Source: Clostridiaceae bacterium
Lineage (GTDB): Bacteria; Bacillota; Clostridia; Oscillospirales; Acutalibacteraceae
DNA length: 64,000 nt
Direction of reading: 5' to 3'
Assembly: GCA_016297645.1 (NCBI GenBank)
Contig: JAEDGF010000002.1
Span: forward strand, 1-64,000
Numbering within the stretch: the first letter of the stretch is position 1; each line of letters starts with the position of its first letter. The notes beneath the pieces were generated by a model. The model worked only from the letters and a program-made list of their open reading frames with translations, was not told where the DNA came from and did not search any database. The position numbers and the translations under genes are program-made. Positions 55,746-64,000 of this stretch are shown in pieces.

Positions 55746-56996
55746 ATGGCTTCAAAACATTACAATTTCAAAAAAAGTCAGGAGCTTTATGCAAGAGCCT
55801 GCAAGGTTATCCCCTCGGGTCTTTACGGCCACCAGGGACCTGCCGAAGGCTGCTGGATTCCTCCTACATCATGGCCCTTCTTCACCGAGCGTGCACAAGG
55901 CTCGTATTTCTGGGATGTTGACGGCAACAAGTACATAGACTATATGTGCGCTTACGGGCCCAATGTTCTCGGATATAACGACCCCGATGTCGATGCCGCC
56001 GCTCTCGCTCAGGCGAAGCTCGAAAACTGCGTTACCACTCCCTCGACAAAAATCCTTGAATTTGCCGAGTATCTTGTTGATACCGTTGCTTCTGCCGACT
56101 GGGCATTCTTTATGAAAAACGGTAACGATACCACACAGGGTGCTATCATGTGCGCCCGTGCATATACGCACCGCAAGAAGATAATCTTCATAAACGGTTT
56201 CTATCACGGTGTTTCCATGTGGACGCAGAAGATAGACTATCCCGGCGTTCTCCCCGAAGATGTTGCCAACAGCCTCTATGTTGACTGGAACGATTTTGAG
56301 GGACTGAAAAAGGTCGTTGAAGAAAATGAAGGCGAAATAGCGGCATTTATTTCGACACCTTATCTCCACGGCAATTTCGCGGACAATGTACTTCCTGCCG
56401 ACGGTTATTGGCAGAAGGTAAGAAATCTCTGCACCGAAAAGGGTATCGTTCTTATCGTTGACGATGTCCGTGCGGGCTTCCGTCTTGATATAGCAGGTTC
56501 CGACCATTATTTCGGATTCGAGGCTGATCTGATTTGCTTCTGCAAGGCTCTTGCCAACGGCTGGAATGTATCCGCTCTCTGCGGTAAAGATTTCCTTAAA
56601 TCGGCTATGAGCGGACTGAGCTACACCGGTTCTTACTGGATGAGTGCCATTCCGTTTGCTGCCGGTATCGCCTGCATTGAAAAAATGAAGAAGCTCGATA
56701 CCCCCAAGATGTTCAGAGAAAAAGGTCTTAAACTTTGCGACGGTCTTAAAGCAGCGGCTGCAAACAACGGCTTTAACCTTGTTGTTTCCGGTGAACCTTC
56801 GCTGTTCTATCTGCGTATAGCGGACGATGACTCGCTTCTTATCCATCAGGATTGGGTTCAGGAAATGGTTCACAGAGGAATTTATATCACTTCTCACCAC
56901 AACCACTTCATGAATGCTTCTCTTACCGACGAGGATATCGAGAGAACCATCGAAGTTGCCGACGACGCATTCAAGGCAATTAGACCCAAATATTAA
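55746..56996 (+). CDS. Class III aminotransferase (glutamate-1-semialdehyde aminotransferase-like)
   Basis: PLP-dependent aminotransferase, 416 residues. It has VDGNKYIDYMCAYG near the N-terminus, the phosphate site GNDTTQGAIMCARAY where relatives have GTEA, Asp in VDDVRAGFR and the Schiff-base Lys in CKALANGW. It is not hemL-type in context: no haem genes are near. Substrate unknown; the transketolase genes downstream suggest an amino-polyol or amino-sugar product. Strong AGGAGGAAAG precedes the ATG. Confidence 0.85.
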   Translation: MASKHYNFKKSQELYARACKVIPSGLYGHQGPAEGCWIPPTSWPFFTERAQGSYFWDVDGNKYIDYMCAYGPNVLGYNDPDVDAAALAQAKLENCVTTPSTKILEFAEYLVDTVASADWAFFMKNGNDTTQGAIMCARAYTHRKKIIFINGFYHGVSMWTQKIDYPGVLPEDVANSLYVDWNDFEGLKKVVEENEGEIAAFISTPYLHGNFADNVLPADGYWQKVRNLCTEKGIVLIVDDVRAGFRLDIAGSDHYFGFEADLICFCKALANGWNVSALCGKDFLKSAMSGLSYTGSYWMSAIPFAAGIACIEKMKKLDTPKMFREKGLKLCDGLKAAAANNGFNLVVSGEPSLFYLRIADDDSLLIHQDWVQEMVHRGIYITSHHNHFMNASLTDEDIERTIEVADDAFKAIRPKY

Positions 56997-57000
56997 AAGA

Positions 57001-57045
57001 ATTCAATGCTCTCTCTTCCCGGCAAACGGGAGGGGAGGGTTGAAT
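57001..57045 (+). repeat. Stem-loop between aminotransferase and transketolase genes
   Basis: CTCTCTTCCCG (57011-57021), loop GCAAA, CGGGAGGGGAG (57027-57037), enclosed by ATTCAA/TTGAAT. No T tract, so it is more likely an mRNA-processing or stability element than a terminator. Confidence 0.6.
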
Positions 57046-57086
57046 ATTGTTTATTCCCTTAACAATTTTATCAAGGAGGAACAGAT

Positions 57087-57971
57087 ATGCCTTTAACAAA
57101 AACAGAGTGGCTTGCCCTTGAAAAAAAAGCTGATGAACTTCGCAACCTTACCCTTGACACAACTTTCTGGGCAGGAAGCGGACATATCGGCGGAGGACTC
57201 AGCGTACTCGACATTATGACAGTGCTTTACCACAAGTATATGCACATCAGAGTTGACGAACCCAAGTGGGAGGATCGTGACCGCTTTATTCTTTCAAAGG
57301 GTCATGCCGGAATCGCTTATGCTCCGGTTCTTTGCGACCTCGGCTTCAACGACAAGGAAATGCTCAAAACCTTCAACCTCTCCGGCTCAAAGATGGGTAT
57401 GCATCTTGATTCAAACAAGGTCGTCGGCGTTGACGCATCCACCGGTTCTCTCGGTCACGGAATGTCCATTGCTGTCGGTACGGCTCTTGCCGCTCGCGTT
57501 TTGGGCAAAGACTATGTAACATATGTAGTTCTCGGCGACGGCGAATGCGACGAAGGCTCCAACTGGGAAGCTGCAATGAGCGCCTCTCACTACAAGCTCA
57601 AAAACATGATCAGCTTTGTTGACCGCAACAAGTGCATGATAGACGGCAGAACGGAAGATGTCATGAAGCTCGAACCTTTTGCAGACAAGTGGAGAGCGTT
57701 CGGCTTTATCGTTAAAGAAATCGACGGCAACAACATCTCCGAGCTTTGCGATGCTATTGATTTTGCTCTTGCAAACATCAATGATCCCGAAAGCGACAAG
57801 CCCGTTATGATAATCTGCGACACTCTTAAAGGCTGCGGCATCGACTTTATTGAGGATAACTATCTCTGGCATTACGGTGCCTTTGATGACGAAAAATATG
57901 CAAAGGCAAAAGAAGCTCTTAAAAACTCATACGCCAAGCGTGTGGCAAGAGCAGAAAAGGAGGGCAAATAA
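57087..57971 (+). CDS. Transketolase, N-terminal subunit
   Basis: Thiamine-diphosphate subunit of a split transketolase, 294 residues. It has SGHIGGGLS near residue 31, SKGHAG, GSLGHG and the TPP motif LGDGECDEGSNWEAA ending in RN. With the next gene it would move a two-carbon ketol unit between sugars. The split form is common in Clostridia, both as housekeeping enzyme and in dedicated pathways. Strong AAGGAGG upstream; 2 bp to the partner gene. Confidence 0.93.
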   Translation: MPLTKTEWLALEKKADELRNLTLDTTFWAGSGHIGGGLSVLDIMTVLYHKYMHIRVDEPKWEDRDRFILSKGHAGIAYAPVLCDLGFNDKEMLKTFNLSGSKMGMHLDSNKVVGVDASTGSLGHGMSIAVGTALAARVLGKDYVTYVVLGDGECDEGSNWEAAMSASHYKLKNMISFVDRNKCMIDGRTEDVMKLEPFADKWRAFGFIVKEIDGNNISELCDAIDFALANINDPESDKPVMIICDTLKGCGIDFIEDNYLWHYGAFDDEKYAKAKEALKNSYAKRVARAEKEGK

Positions 57972-57973
57972 GT

Positions 57974-59002
57974 ATGGCAGGCGGAATGACTTATACGGCT
58001 ATTGATTCCGAATCGCTTCAAACGGCAGAAATCTACGGTAAGGCTCTTGTTGAACTCGGTGAGGCACATCCCGAGGTTGTTGCACTTACTGCCGACCTCG
58101 GAAAATCGACCAAAATAGGTGAATTTCAGAAAAAATTCCCCGACCGTTTCTTTAATGTAGGTATCGCCGAGCAGAATATGTTCGGTGTCGCCGCAGGTAT
58201 GGCAAGAGCGGGACTCGTTCCGTTCCTTTCCACCTTCTCGCAGTTCGCTTCTCTCCGTTCGGCGGATCAGCTCTCTACCGACCTTTGCTATCAGAATGTA
58301 AACGCTAAGGTTATAGCTACACATTCGGGTACATCTTTCGGTCAGGCAGGCTCTACTCACCACGCGATTTCCGACCTTGCGGTTACCCGTTCGTTCCCGA
58401 ATCTTACGGTTATCTGCCCCGCAGACGGTATCGAAACATATCACGCGGTTATGGCTGCGTACAAGACCCCCGGTCCGTTCTACATCAGAATCAACCGCGG
58501 TTTTGACTACACCCTTTACGGAAAAGACTGTGACTATTATGATCACGGTGAATTCGAAATCGGTAAGGCAAATGTATGCCATGAAGGCACCGACCTTACG
58601 ATAATCGCTTGCGGTTCGTGCGTATATCAGGCTGTTCAGGCTGCGAAGTTCTTCGAGAATTCCGAAGAAGGCTTCAAGATCCGTGTTCTTGATATGCACA
58701 CCATCAAGCCCATTGATAAGGAAGCAATAGTAAAGGCGGTCATGGATACACGCCGCATCATCACTGTTGAGGACCACAATGTTCTCGGCGGTCTCGGTTC
58801 TGCTGTTGCCGAAGTTGTTGTTGAGTCCGGTAAGGGCTGCGCATTCAAGAAGCTCGGTATACCCGATCAGTTCGCACCTATCGGTCTGCATGAAGATATC
58901 ATGGCTTACGAAGGTATCGACACAAACGGCATAATCAATGCCGTTCGTGAGGTAATGAAAGCTGATTTCGAGCTTGATGACGACTGGGACGACGAGGTCT
59001 GA
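57974..59002 (+). CDS. Transketolase, C-terminal subunit
   Basis: Partner of the preceding subunit, 342 residues. The pyrimidine-binding domain has the catalytic Glu in FNVGIAEQNMFGVAAGMARAG, and the C-terminal domain ends in an acidic tail (DFELDDDWDDEV). The gene pair is within the cluster rather than near pentose-phosphate genes, which points to a specialised donor or acceptor. Inference only. Confidence 0.93.
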   Translation: MAGGMTYTAIDSESLQTAEIYGKALVELGEAHPEVVALTADLGKSTKIGEFQKKFPDRFFNVGIAEQNMFGVAAGMARAGLVPFLSTFSQFASLRSADQLSTDLCYQNVNAKVIATHSGTSFGQAGSTHHAISDLAVTRSFPNLTVICPADGIETYHAVMAAYKTPGPFYIRINRGFDYTLYGKDCDYYDHGEFEIGKANVCHEGTDLTIIACGSCVYQAVQAAKFFENSEEGFKIRVLDMHTIKPIDKEAIVKAVMDTRRIITVEDHNVLGGLGSAVAEVVVESGKGCAFKKLGIPDQFAPIGLHEDIMAYEGIDTNGIINAVREVMKADFELDDDWDDEV

Positions 59003-59031
59003 TAACATTTTACCGAAAGGATTGAATAGTT

Positions 59032-59844
59032 TTGGCATCTGATGCAATTTATACCAATAAAATATTCCTTTGCGGTGCTTTGCCTCTTTTGAAAACCATT
59101 GTTGCGGACATTCCTTCTCTTAAAGAGAAGTTCAAAAATATTCACTGCATTTATCAGGTGAGCTGCCTTGATCCCGAAGCCCCTCAGGGCAAGTGGGCAA
59201 CTCATTTCGTAGTAAACGGTGACGAGTGGCTCGTCCATGCCGATAAGGTTGCTCACCGTTTAGGCAAGCAGAAATATGTTGAACTTGAATTTAAGAGCGT
59301 TGATGCAATGAATGCCTTTTTTAAGGGTAAGATCGCTCCGAACACACTTCCGAAGATGAAGGGCGTTAACTTTGTCAAGGAGTTTGCCGTGTTTATGATG
59401 GCGCTTCTTAAAATGGCATCACTGCTCGGCATGACGGAAATTCCGGCAGATGAAGATACAAAGCGCCTTCTCGTTAAGTGCTATTTTTACCTTCTTTCGG
59501 TTGGTATAAGCACTCTTAACAAACAGGGACACAAGGAGATTCACGACTGGTGTCTTAAATCCCCCGACCGTGTTTATGCATGGAGAGTTGACGGAGAGGA
59601 CTCCGTTTCGGCTTATATCCGCATAAAAGCAGGTAAGTCAAAGGCAGGTAAGGGCATCTACAAGAGAGCTATGCCGTTCTTCACAATGCGCTTTAATAAT
59701 CTTGATTCCGCACTCGGAATTCTCATGTCCATTGATGATATGCTCGCATCCGTCAGAGAAGGCAAGCTCATCATGGAGGGCGCTCCCGAGTTCGGCGCAC
59801 AGATAGGCGCATACATGATGCTTGTAGGCGCACTCGCAAAATAA
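59032..59844 (+). CDS. Second SCP2-like protein of the cluster
   Basis: A 270-residue cytosolic protein with start TTG 59032, 10 nt after GAAAGGA. It resembles the first SCP2-like protein in its end (EGKLIMEGAPEFGAQIGAYM against GKVNAVACIGAGTIKMGGMI). Residues 115-160 are hydrophobic and may form a helical lid (EFAVFMMALLKMASLLGM). Like its counterpart at 54968 it opens on a TTG codon. Family call is tentative; no function known. Confidence 0.5.
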   Translation: MASDAIYTNKIFLCGALPLLKTIVADIPSLKEKFKNIHCIYQVSCLDPEAPQGKWATHFVVNGDEWLVHADKVAHRLGKQKYVELEFKSVDAMNAFFKGKIAPNTLPKMKGVNFVKEFAVFMMALLKMASLLGMTEIPADEDTKRLLVKCYFYLLSVGISTLNKQGHKEIHDWCLKSPDRVYAWRVDGEDSVSAYIRIKAGKSKAGKGIYKRAMPFFTMRFNNLDSALGILMSIDDMLASVREGKLIMEGAPEFGAQIGAYMMLVGALAK

Positions 59845-59860
59845 AAATGTTTTTGTGAAC

Positions 59861-59901
59861 TATGCACAACAAACGCGATTTGTGTTTGTCGACAGTGCAT
59901 A
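59861..59901 (+). repeat. Inverted repeat after the cluster
   Basis: TATGCAC (59861-59867) pairs with GTGCATA (59895-59901), with an inner AACAAAC/GTTTGT stem. No T run follows, so it is a poor terminator; it lies just before the next promoter and could be an operator. Confidence 0.5.
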
Positions 59902-59936
59902 ATAACGCTCAAAAAAAACTTTTTTTCGAAAACATA

Positions 59937-59964
59937 TTGACAAACGGAATTTTTTGAGTATAAT
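59937..59964 (+). promoter_or_regulatory. Promoter of glutamine synthetase III, copy 2
   Basis: TTGACA (59937-59942), 16 bp, TATAAT (59959-59964). Start near 59971, then two terminator-like hairpins before the gene. Confidence 0.8.
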
Positions 59965-59980
59965 TCACGACATAAGGACA

Positions 59981-60029
59981 AAGGCGTCCGGAACAGTTCA
60001 GTCTGTTTCGGCGCCTTTTTCTTTTTTTG
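59981..60029 (+). terminator. First terminator in the glutamine synthetase copy 2 leader
   Basis: AAGGCG-CCGGAACAG pairs with CTGTTTCGG-CGCCTT around the 6-nt loop TTCAGT, then TTTTTCTTTTTTT. A strong intrinsic terminator only about 10 nt after the predicted start. Confidence 0.85.
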
Positions 60030-60052
60030 AAAACTAAAAAAAGTGTAAATTA

Positions 60053-60101
60053 AACGGGCAATGGCGTCTATGTTTCATGAGGACGCTCTGCCCGTTTTTA
60101 T
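60053..60101 (+). terminator. Second terminator in the glutamine synthetase copy 2 leader
   Basis: AACGGGCA (60053-60060) pairs with TGCCCGTT (60089-60096), with an inner GCGTC/GACGC stem, then TTTATTATT. It sits 10 nt before the ribosome site AAGGAGG. Confidence 0.85.
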
Positions 60102-60125
60102 TATTAAAAAGGAGGATGTATCATA

Positions 60126-62228
60126 ATGACTGCAAAACCCGTATCGGACTACTTCGGCTGCCTTGTTTTCGACGACAGAGTGATGAAAGCAAAGCTGCCC
60201 TCGAAGGTCTACTCATCATTGAAAAAGACTATTGACGAAGGTGCTTCTCTCAATAATGAAGTTGCAAACGCAGTTGCCGACGCCATGAAAGACTGGGCGG
60301 TTGAACACGGTGCGACCCACTTCACGCATTGGTTCCAGCCCCTTACCGGAATAACCGCCGAAAAGCATGACAGCTTTATTACACCGTCACCCGACGGCGG
60401 CGTTATTATGGAGTTTTCGGGCAAGGAGCTTATAAAAGGTGAGCCTGATGCATCTTCTTTCCCCTCGGGCGGACTGAGAGCAACTTTCGAAGCGAGAGGA
60501 TATACGGCTTGGGATCCCACATCGTATGCCTTCATAAAAGATAAAACACTTTGTATTCCCACAGCATTCTGCTCTTACGCCGGAGATGCGCTCGACCAAA
60601 AAACACCGCTGCTTCGTTCAATGCAGGCACTCAACAAACAGGCGCTTAGAATTCTCCGTTTGTTCGGCAATACGGAGGTTAAATGTGTCCGTACTTCGGT
60701 AGGCCCCGAGCAGGAATATTTCCTTGTTGATAAAGAGATGCTTGAAAAACGCAAGGATCTTCTTTTCTGCGGCAGAACGCTTTTCGGAGCAAAAGCACCG
60801 AAGGGTCAGGAAATGGACGACCACTATTTCGGTGTTATAAAGCCGAGAGTCGCAGCCTTCATGGCTGAGCTTAACGAGGAGTTGTGGAAGCTCGGTGTTC
60901 TTGCAAAAACGGAACATAACGAAGTTGCACCGGCTCAGCACGAGCTTGCTCCCATCTACACCACCACGAACATTGCCACCGATCACAATCAGCTTACAAT
61001 GGAGGTAATGCAAAAGGTCGCTTCGAAGCACGGTCTTGTTTGTCTGCTTCACGAAAAGCCCTTCGATGGTGTTAACGGAAGCGGCAAGCATAACAACTGG
61101 TCTATGGCTACCGACACAGGTGTTAACCTCCTGACTCCCGGTGATACACCGTATGAAAACGCACAGTTTTTGCTTCTCCTTTGCGCGGTTATTAAAGCGG
61201 TTGACGATTATCAGGATCTTCTCAGAGTTTCCGTTGCAACGGCAGGCAACGACCACCGTCTCGGCGCGAACGAAGCACCGCCCGCTGTCGTTTCGATATT
61301 CCTCGGTGATGAGCTTACCGCAGTTCTCGATGCTATTGAAAAAGACGCGCCTTACAACGGTGCAGAGAAAACGGTGATGAAGCTCGGCGTTCACACACTG
61401 CCGAAGTTTATAAGAGATACAACGGACAGAAACCGTACTTCGCCCTTTGCGTTTACCGGAAACAAATTTGAGTTCAGAATGCTCGGTTCCGCAAACAGTA
61501 TCGCGACGACCAACATCATGCTCAACGCCGCCGTTGCAGAGTCGCTTAAAGTATACGCCGACCGTCTTGAAGGTGCGGAGGATTTTGAAACCGCCCTTCA
61601 TGAGATGATTAAAAAGACCATAAAAGATCACAAGCGTATCATTTTCAACGGAAACGGTTATGACGACGCATGGATTAAGGAAGCCACCGAAACAAGAAAG
61701 CTCCTTAACCTCAGAACGACTCCCGACGCATATCCCACTCTCCTTGAAAAGAAAAACACCGATATGCTTACTTCTCACAAGGTCTTTTCCATGGCTGAGA
61801 TTAAAGCCCGTTACGAAACCGGACTTGAAAACTATGCAAAAACAGTCAACATCGAAGGGCTTACAATGGTCGATATGGCGGTGAAAGAGATAATCCCGGC
61901 AATCGAGGCGTATGTAAAAGATTTGTCCGAGAGCGTGGCGGTAAAGAAATCGGCAGTATCCGGAATTTCGTGCAAGTGCGAAACCGCGCTTATCAAAAAG
62001 CTCTCTCTGCTTGAAGACGAAGCATACGAAGCAGCGGAAAAGCTTGAAACGGCACTTGAAAAGTATAAAGCGATTGAAGATATTACAAAAGCAGCTTTCT
62101 TTATCAGAGATACCGTCATTTCGGATATGGCGGAACTAAGGAAATACTGCGACGAAGCCGAAACACTAACGGCAAAGAAATACTGGCCGTTCCCCACATA
62201 CGGAGATTTGATGTTCGGCGTAAAATAA
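60126..62228 (+). CDS. glnN: Glutamine synthetase type III, copy 2
   Basis: A 700-residue GSIII, ATP-dependent glutamine synthesis. Same signature blocks as the copy at 48968 ([41 protein letters not shown]). All blocks are intact, so both copies look active. The leader carries two terminators in series, so this copy seems to be controlled by antitermination. It is followed after about 20 nt by a T-box leader and asnB with no terminator between. Confidence 0.95.
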   Translation: MTAKPVSDYFGCLVFDDRVMKAKLPSKVYSSLKKTIDEGASLNNEVANAVADAMKDWAVEHGATHFTHWFQPLTGITAEKHDSFITPSPDGGVIMEFSGKELIKGEPDASSFPSGGLRATFEARGYTAWDPTSYAFIKDKTLCIPTAFCSYAGDALDQKTPLLRSMQALNKQALRILRLFGNTEVKCVRTSVGPEQEYFLVDKEMLEKRKDLLFCGRTLFGAKAPKGQEMDDHYFGVIKPRVAAFMAELNEELWKLGVLAKTEHNEVAPAQHELAPIYTTTNIATDHNQLTMEVMQKVASKHGLVCLLHEKPFDGVNGSGKHNNWSMATDTGVNLLTPGDTPYENAQFLLLLCAVIKAVDDYQDLLRVSVATAGNDHRLGANEAPPAVVSIFLGDELTAVLDAIEKDAPYNGAEKTVMKLGVHTLPKFIRDTTDRNRTSPFAFTGNKFEFRMLGSANSIATTNIMLNAAVAESLKVYADRLEGAEDFETALHEMIKKTIKDHKRIIFNGNGYDDAWIKEATETRKLLNLRTTPDAYPTLLEKKNTDMLTSHKVFSMAEIKARYETGLENYAKTVNIEGLTMVDMAVKEIIPAIEAYVKDLSESVAVKKSAVSGISCKCETALIKKLSLLEDEAYEAAEKLETALEKYKAIEDITKAAFFIRDTVISDMAELRKYCDEAETLTAKKYWPFPTYGDLMFGVK

Positions 62229-62248
62229 ACAGAATACAAAAAGCGTTT

Positions 62249-62472
62249 GAGTCAGGAAAAGTAACGCGGAAGGTCGGCGTCAGCGAACGGGGGACGGTGT
62301 AAGCCCCGTGCAGGACACCGCGCGAAGAACACCTGATGAGCTGCGAGCCGAACACGGTTTCTTCCGTAACTAAGCGAGCCGGAGTTGTTCTCCGTTAAAC
62401 GAACAGAGCTTTTATTGAAGCGAAAAGAGAAAAAAAGATAGGTGGCACCGCGAGTTACGGCACTTGCCCTAT
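62249..62472 (+). promoter_or_regulatory. T-box riboswitch, Asn specifier
   Basis: Stem I base TCAGG (62252-62256) pairs with CCTGA (62332-62336). The specifier loop GAAGAACA holds AAC (62328-62330), the Asn codon, facing AAAGTA on the 5' side. The T-box sequence AGGTGGCACCGCG is at 62440-62452. An ATAGG/CCTAT stem closes at 62472, but the run of T expected after a terminator is poor. It would raise asnB expression when tRNA-Asn is uncharged. Confidence 0.88.
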
Positions 62473-62505
62473 TGAATGCTGAATAATTTTTCGGAGGAAA
62501 AAACA

Positions 62506-64000
62506 ATGTGTTCAATAATGGGTTACTGTGATTTGTGTGACACCTATTCGTCTTTTAAAGAGGGCTTTGACAAGACCGTTTCGAGAGGACCCGACGACAG
62601 CAAAATAATCGATACGGGAAAAGGGCTTCTCGGTTTTCATCGACTTTCGATAATGGGACTTTCGCCCGAGGGTATGCAGCCGTTTGAGCTTGACGGAAGC
62701 TACGCTGTCTGCAACGGTGAGATTTACGGCTTCGAGAAGATAAAGGAAGAGCTTTCGAAAAAATATACCTTCAAAAGCGGCTCCGACTGCGAGATAATTC
62801 TCCCGATGTATAAAGAGTACGGCACTGATATGTTCGCAATGCTTGACGCGGAATTTGCCATGATAATTTATGACGGCTCAAAGGGCGAATACATCGCTGC
62901 GAGAGATCCGATAGGAATCCGTCCGCTGTTTTACGGCTATGACGACAAAGGCGTTATTCTTTTCGCAAGCGAAGCAATCAACATTGTCGGTATTTGCAAA
63001 AAAGTTATGCCGTTCCCGCCGGGACATTACTATAAAGACGGCAAGTTTATCTGCTACTGCGATATCGCCGCAGTAAAAGACATTTGTCATGATTCTCTTG
63101 AAACCGTTTGCTCAAAAATTCACGATAAACTGATAGCCGGTGTAGAAAAACGCCTTGTCGCAGACGCAAAGGTCGGATTCCTTCTTTCCGGCGGACTCGA
63201 TTCTTCTCTTGTCTGTGCAATTGCGGCCAAGAAAAGCGGACAGCCCATTAAGACTTTCGCTATCGGAATGACCGAGGACGCAATCGACCTTAAATATGCA
63301 AAGCAGGTTGCAGACTATATCGGTAGCGATCACACAGAAGTTTATATGACGAAGGAACAAGTAATATCAGAGCTTGAAACTGTCATCCATAAACTCGGAA
63401 CTTACGATATAACAACTATCCGTGCCAGCATGGGAATGTATCTTCTTTGCAAATGGATTCATGAGAATACCGATATCCGTGTTCTTCTTACAGGTGAAAT
63501 ATCGGACGAGCTTTTCGGATATAAGTATACGGATTTCGCTCCGTCTGCCGAAGAGTTTCAGAGGGAATCACAAAAGAGAATCAGAGAGCTTTATATGTAC
63601 GATGTTTTGAGAGCCGACAGATGCATTTCCGAAAACTCTCTTGAAGCTCGTGTCCCCTTCGGTGACCTTGATTTTGTCAAATATGTTCTCTCTGTCGATC
63701 CCGAAAAGAAAATGAATGTATATAACAAGGGCAAATATCTGCTCCGTCATGCCTTTGAGGGCGACTACCTTCCTCATGACATTCTTTACAGAGAAAAAGC
63801 GGCATTTTCCGACGCTGTCGGTCATTCAATGGTCGATTATCTTAAAGAGTATGCAAACGGTCTTTATTCCGACAGCGAATTTGCGGAAAAGAGCAGCAAG
63901 TACACACACGCAAAGCCCTTTACGAAGGAATCGCTTCTGTACAGAGAGATATTCGAAAAATACTATCCCGGTCAGAGCGACATGGTCGTTAATTTCTGGA
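62506..64000 (+). CDS. asnB: Asparagine synthetase (glutamine-hydrolysing), 3' end cut by window
   Basis: Makes asparagine from aspartate, ATP and glutamine. The open frame runs 498 codons to the window edge without a stop. The N-terminal glutaminase domain begins MCSIMG with nucleophile Cys2 and the Arg-His pair LLGFHRLSIMG; the synthetase domain has SGGLDSS (228-234). Strong GGAGGAAAA sits before ATG 62506, behind an Asn-specific T-box. It lies downstream of glutamine synthetase, which supplies its nitrogen donor. Confidence 0.94.
   Translation, partial: MCSIMGYCDLCDTYSSFKEGFDKTVSRGPDDSKIIDTGKGLLGFHRLSIMGLSPEGMQPFELDGSYAVCNGEIYGFEKIKEELSKKYTFKSGSDCEIILPMYKEYGTDMFAMLDAEFAMIIYDGSKGEYIAARDPIGIRPLFYGYDDKGVILFASEAINIVGICKKVMPFPPGHYYKDGKFICYCDIAAVKDICHDSLETVCSKIHDKLIAGVEKRLVADAKVGFLLSGGLDSSLVCAIAAKKSGQPIKTFAIGMTEDAIDLKYAKQVADYIGSDHTEVYMTKEQVISELETVIHKLGTYDITTIRASMGMYLLCKWIHENTDIRVLLTGEISDELFGYKYTDFAPSAEEFQRESQKRIRELYMYDVLRADRCISENSLEARVPFGDLDFVKYVLSVDPEKKMNVYNKGKYLLRHAFEGDYLPHDILYREKAAFSDAVGHSMVDYLKEYANGLYSDSEFAEKSSKYTHAKPFTKESLLYREIFEKYYPGQSDMVVNFW

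Noticed and set aside
59965..60125. ANTAR-type dual hairpin in the glutamine synthetase leader
   Set aside because: The first loop has six bases (TTCAGT) but lacks the A at position 1 and G at position 4 expected for ANTAR targets, and the second hairpin has no hexaloop. Antitermination by another route remains possible.
1..64000. Prophage, insertion sequence, CRISPR array or defence island
   Set aside because: No transposase, integrase, phage structural gene, Cas gene or spaced direct repeats seen on either strand.

Overview
The window looks like chromosome of a spore-forming, Gram-positive anaerobe of class Clostridia, most likely a gut lineage near Oscillospiraceae/Ruminococcaceae. This placement is inference. 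It rests on the yabP-yabQ-divIC-yabR sporulation and division block, two type III glutamine synthetases, GTP-type PEP carboxykinase, RqcH, a T-box riboswitch, near-consensus sigma-A promoters (TTGACA-17-TATAAT) and strong AGGAGG ribosome sites. No insertion sequence, prophage, CRISPR array, rRNA or canonical tRNA was seen.

Layout. 0-6.6 kb: the end of a secreted protein gene on the minus strand, then a purine salvage operon (xpt, a BMP-type nucleoside-binding lipoprotein, a two-domain ABC ATPase and two permeases). 6.7-13.3 kb: a large lipoprotein, then a housekeeping operon (DUF4364, PhoH-like, ybeY, era, recO) ending in a Fur/PerR-family gene broken by a 5-bp tandem duplication. 13.6-20.6 kb: pckG, a 282-bp inverted-repeat element whose ends look like tRNA 3' halves, asd-dapA on the minus strand, queA and pncB. 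20.6-30.6 kb: two XRE regulators, two flavoproteins, a glycosyltransferase, a DUF1858 protein, trmK, a Nif3-like protein, rqcH and a lone ribulokinase. 30.6-39.4 kb: dnaE, pfkA, a FliB-like protein, a secreted metallophosphoesterase and an extended SDR with a C-terminal zinc ribbon. 39.5-46 kb: an M28-like protein with altered active-site residues, a PHP phosphatase, a GPH-type transporter, a cyclophilin and the yabP-yabQ-divIC-yabR block. 46-48.8 kb: a small accessory cassette (membrane-anchored XRE regulator plus a secreted protein) and hpf.

48.9-64 kb is dominated by nitrogen and carbon metabolism. It has two full-length glutamine synthetase III paralogs, each behind a structured leader, and a cluster of five genes between them: SCP2-like, class III aminotransferase, split transketolase N and C, SCP2-like. 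A 25-residue peptide gene lies just upstream of this cluster. The second glutamine synthetase is followed, with no promoter or terminator that I can see, by a T-box leader with an AAC (Asn) specifier and asparagine synthetase. This couples glutamine production to glutamine-dependent asparagine synthesis.

The best candidate for an undescribed system is the 54.6-59.8 kb cluster. It combines ketol transfer and PLP-dependent amino transfer with two putative lipid-binding proteins, which suggests a hydrophobic or carrier-bound amino-polyol product. Other items worth following are the Fur frameshift, the tRNA-like inverted repeat, the tandem terminators in the glutamine synthetase leader and the membrane XRE/secreted protein pair.
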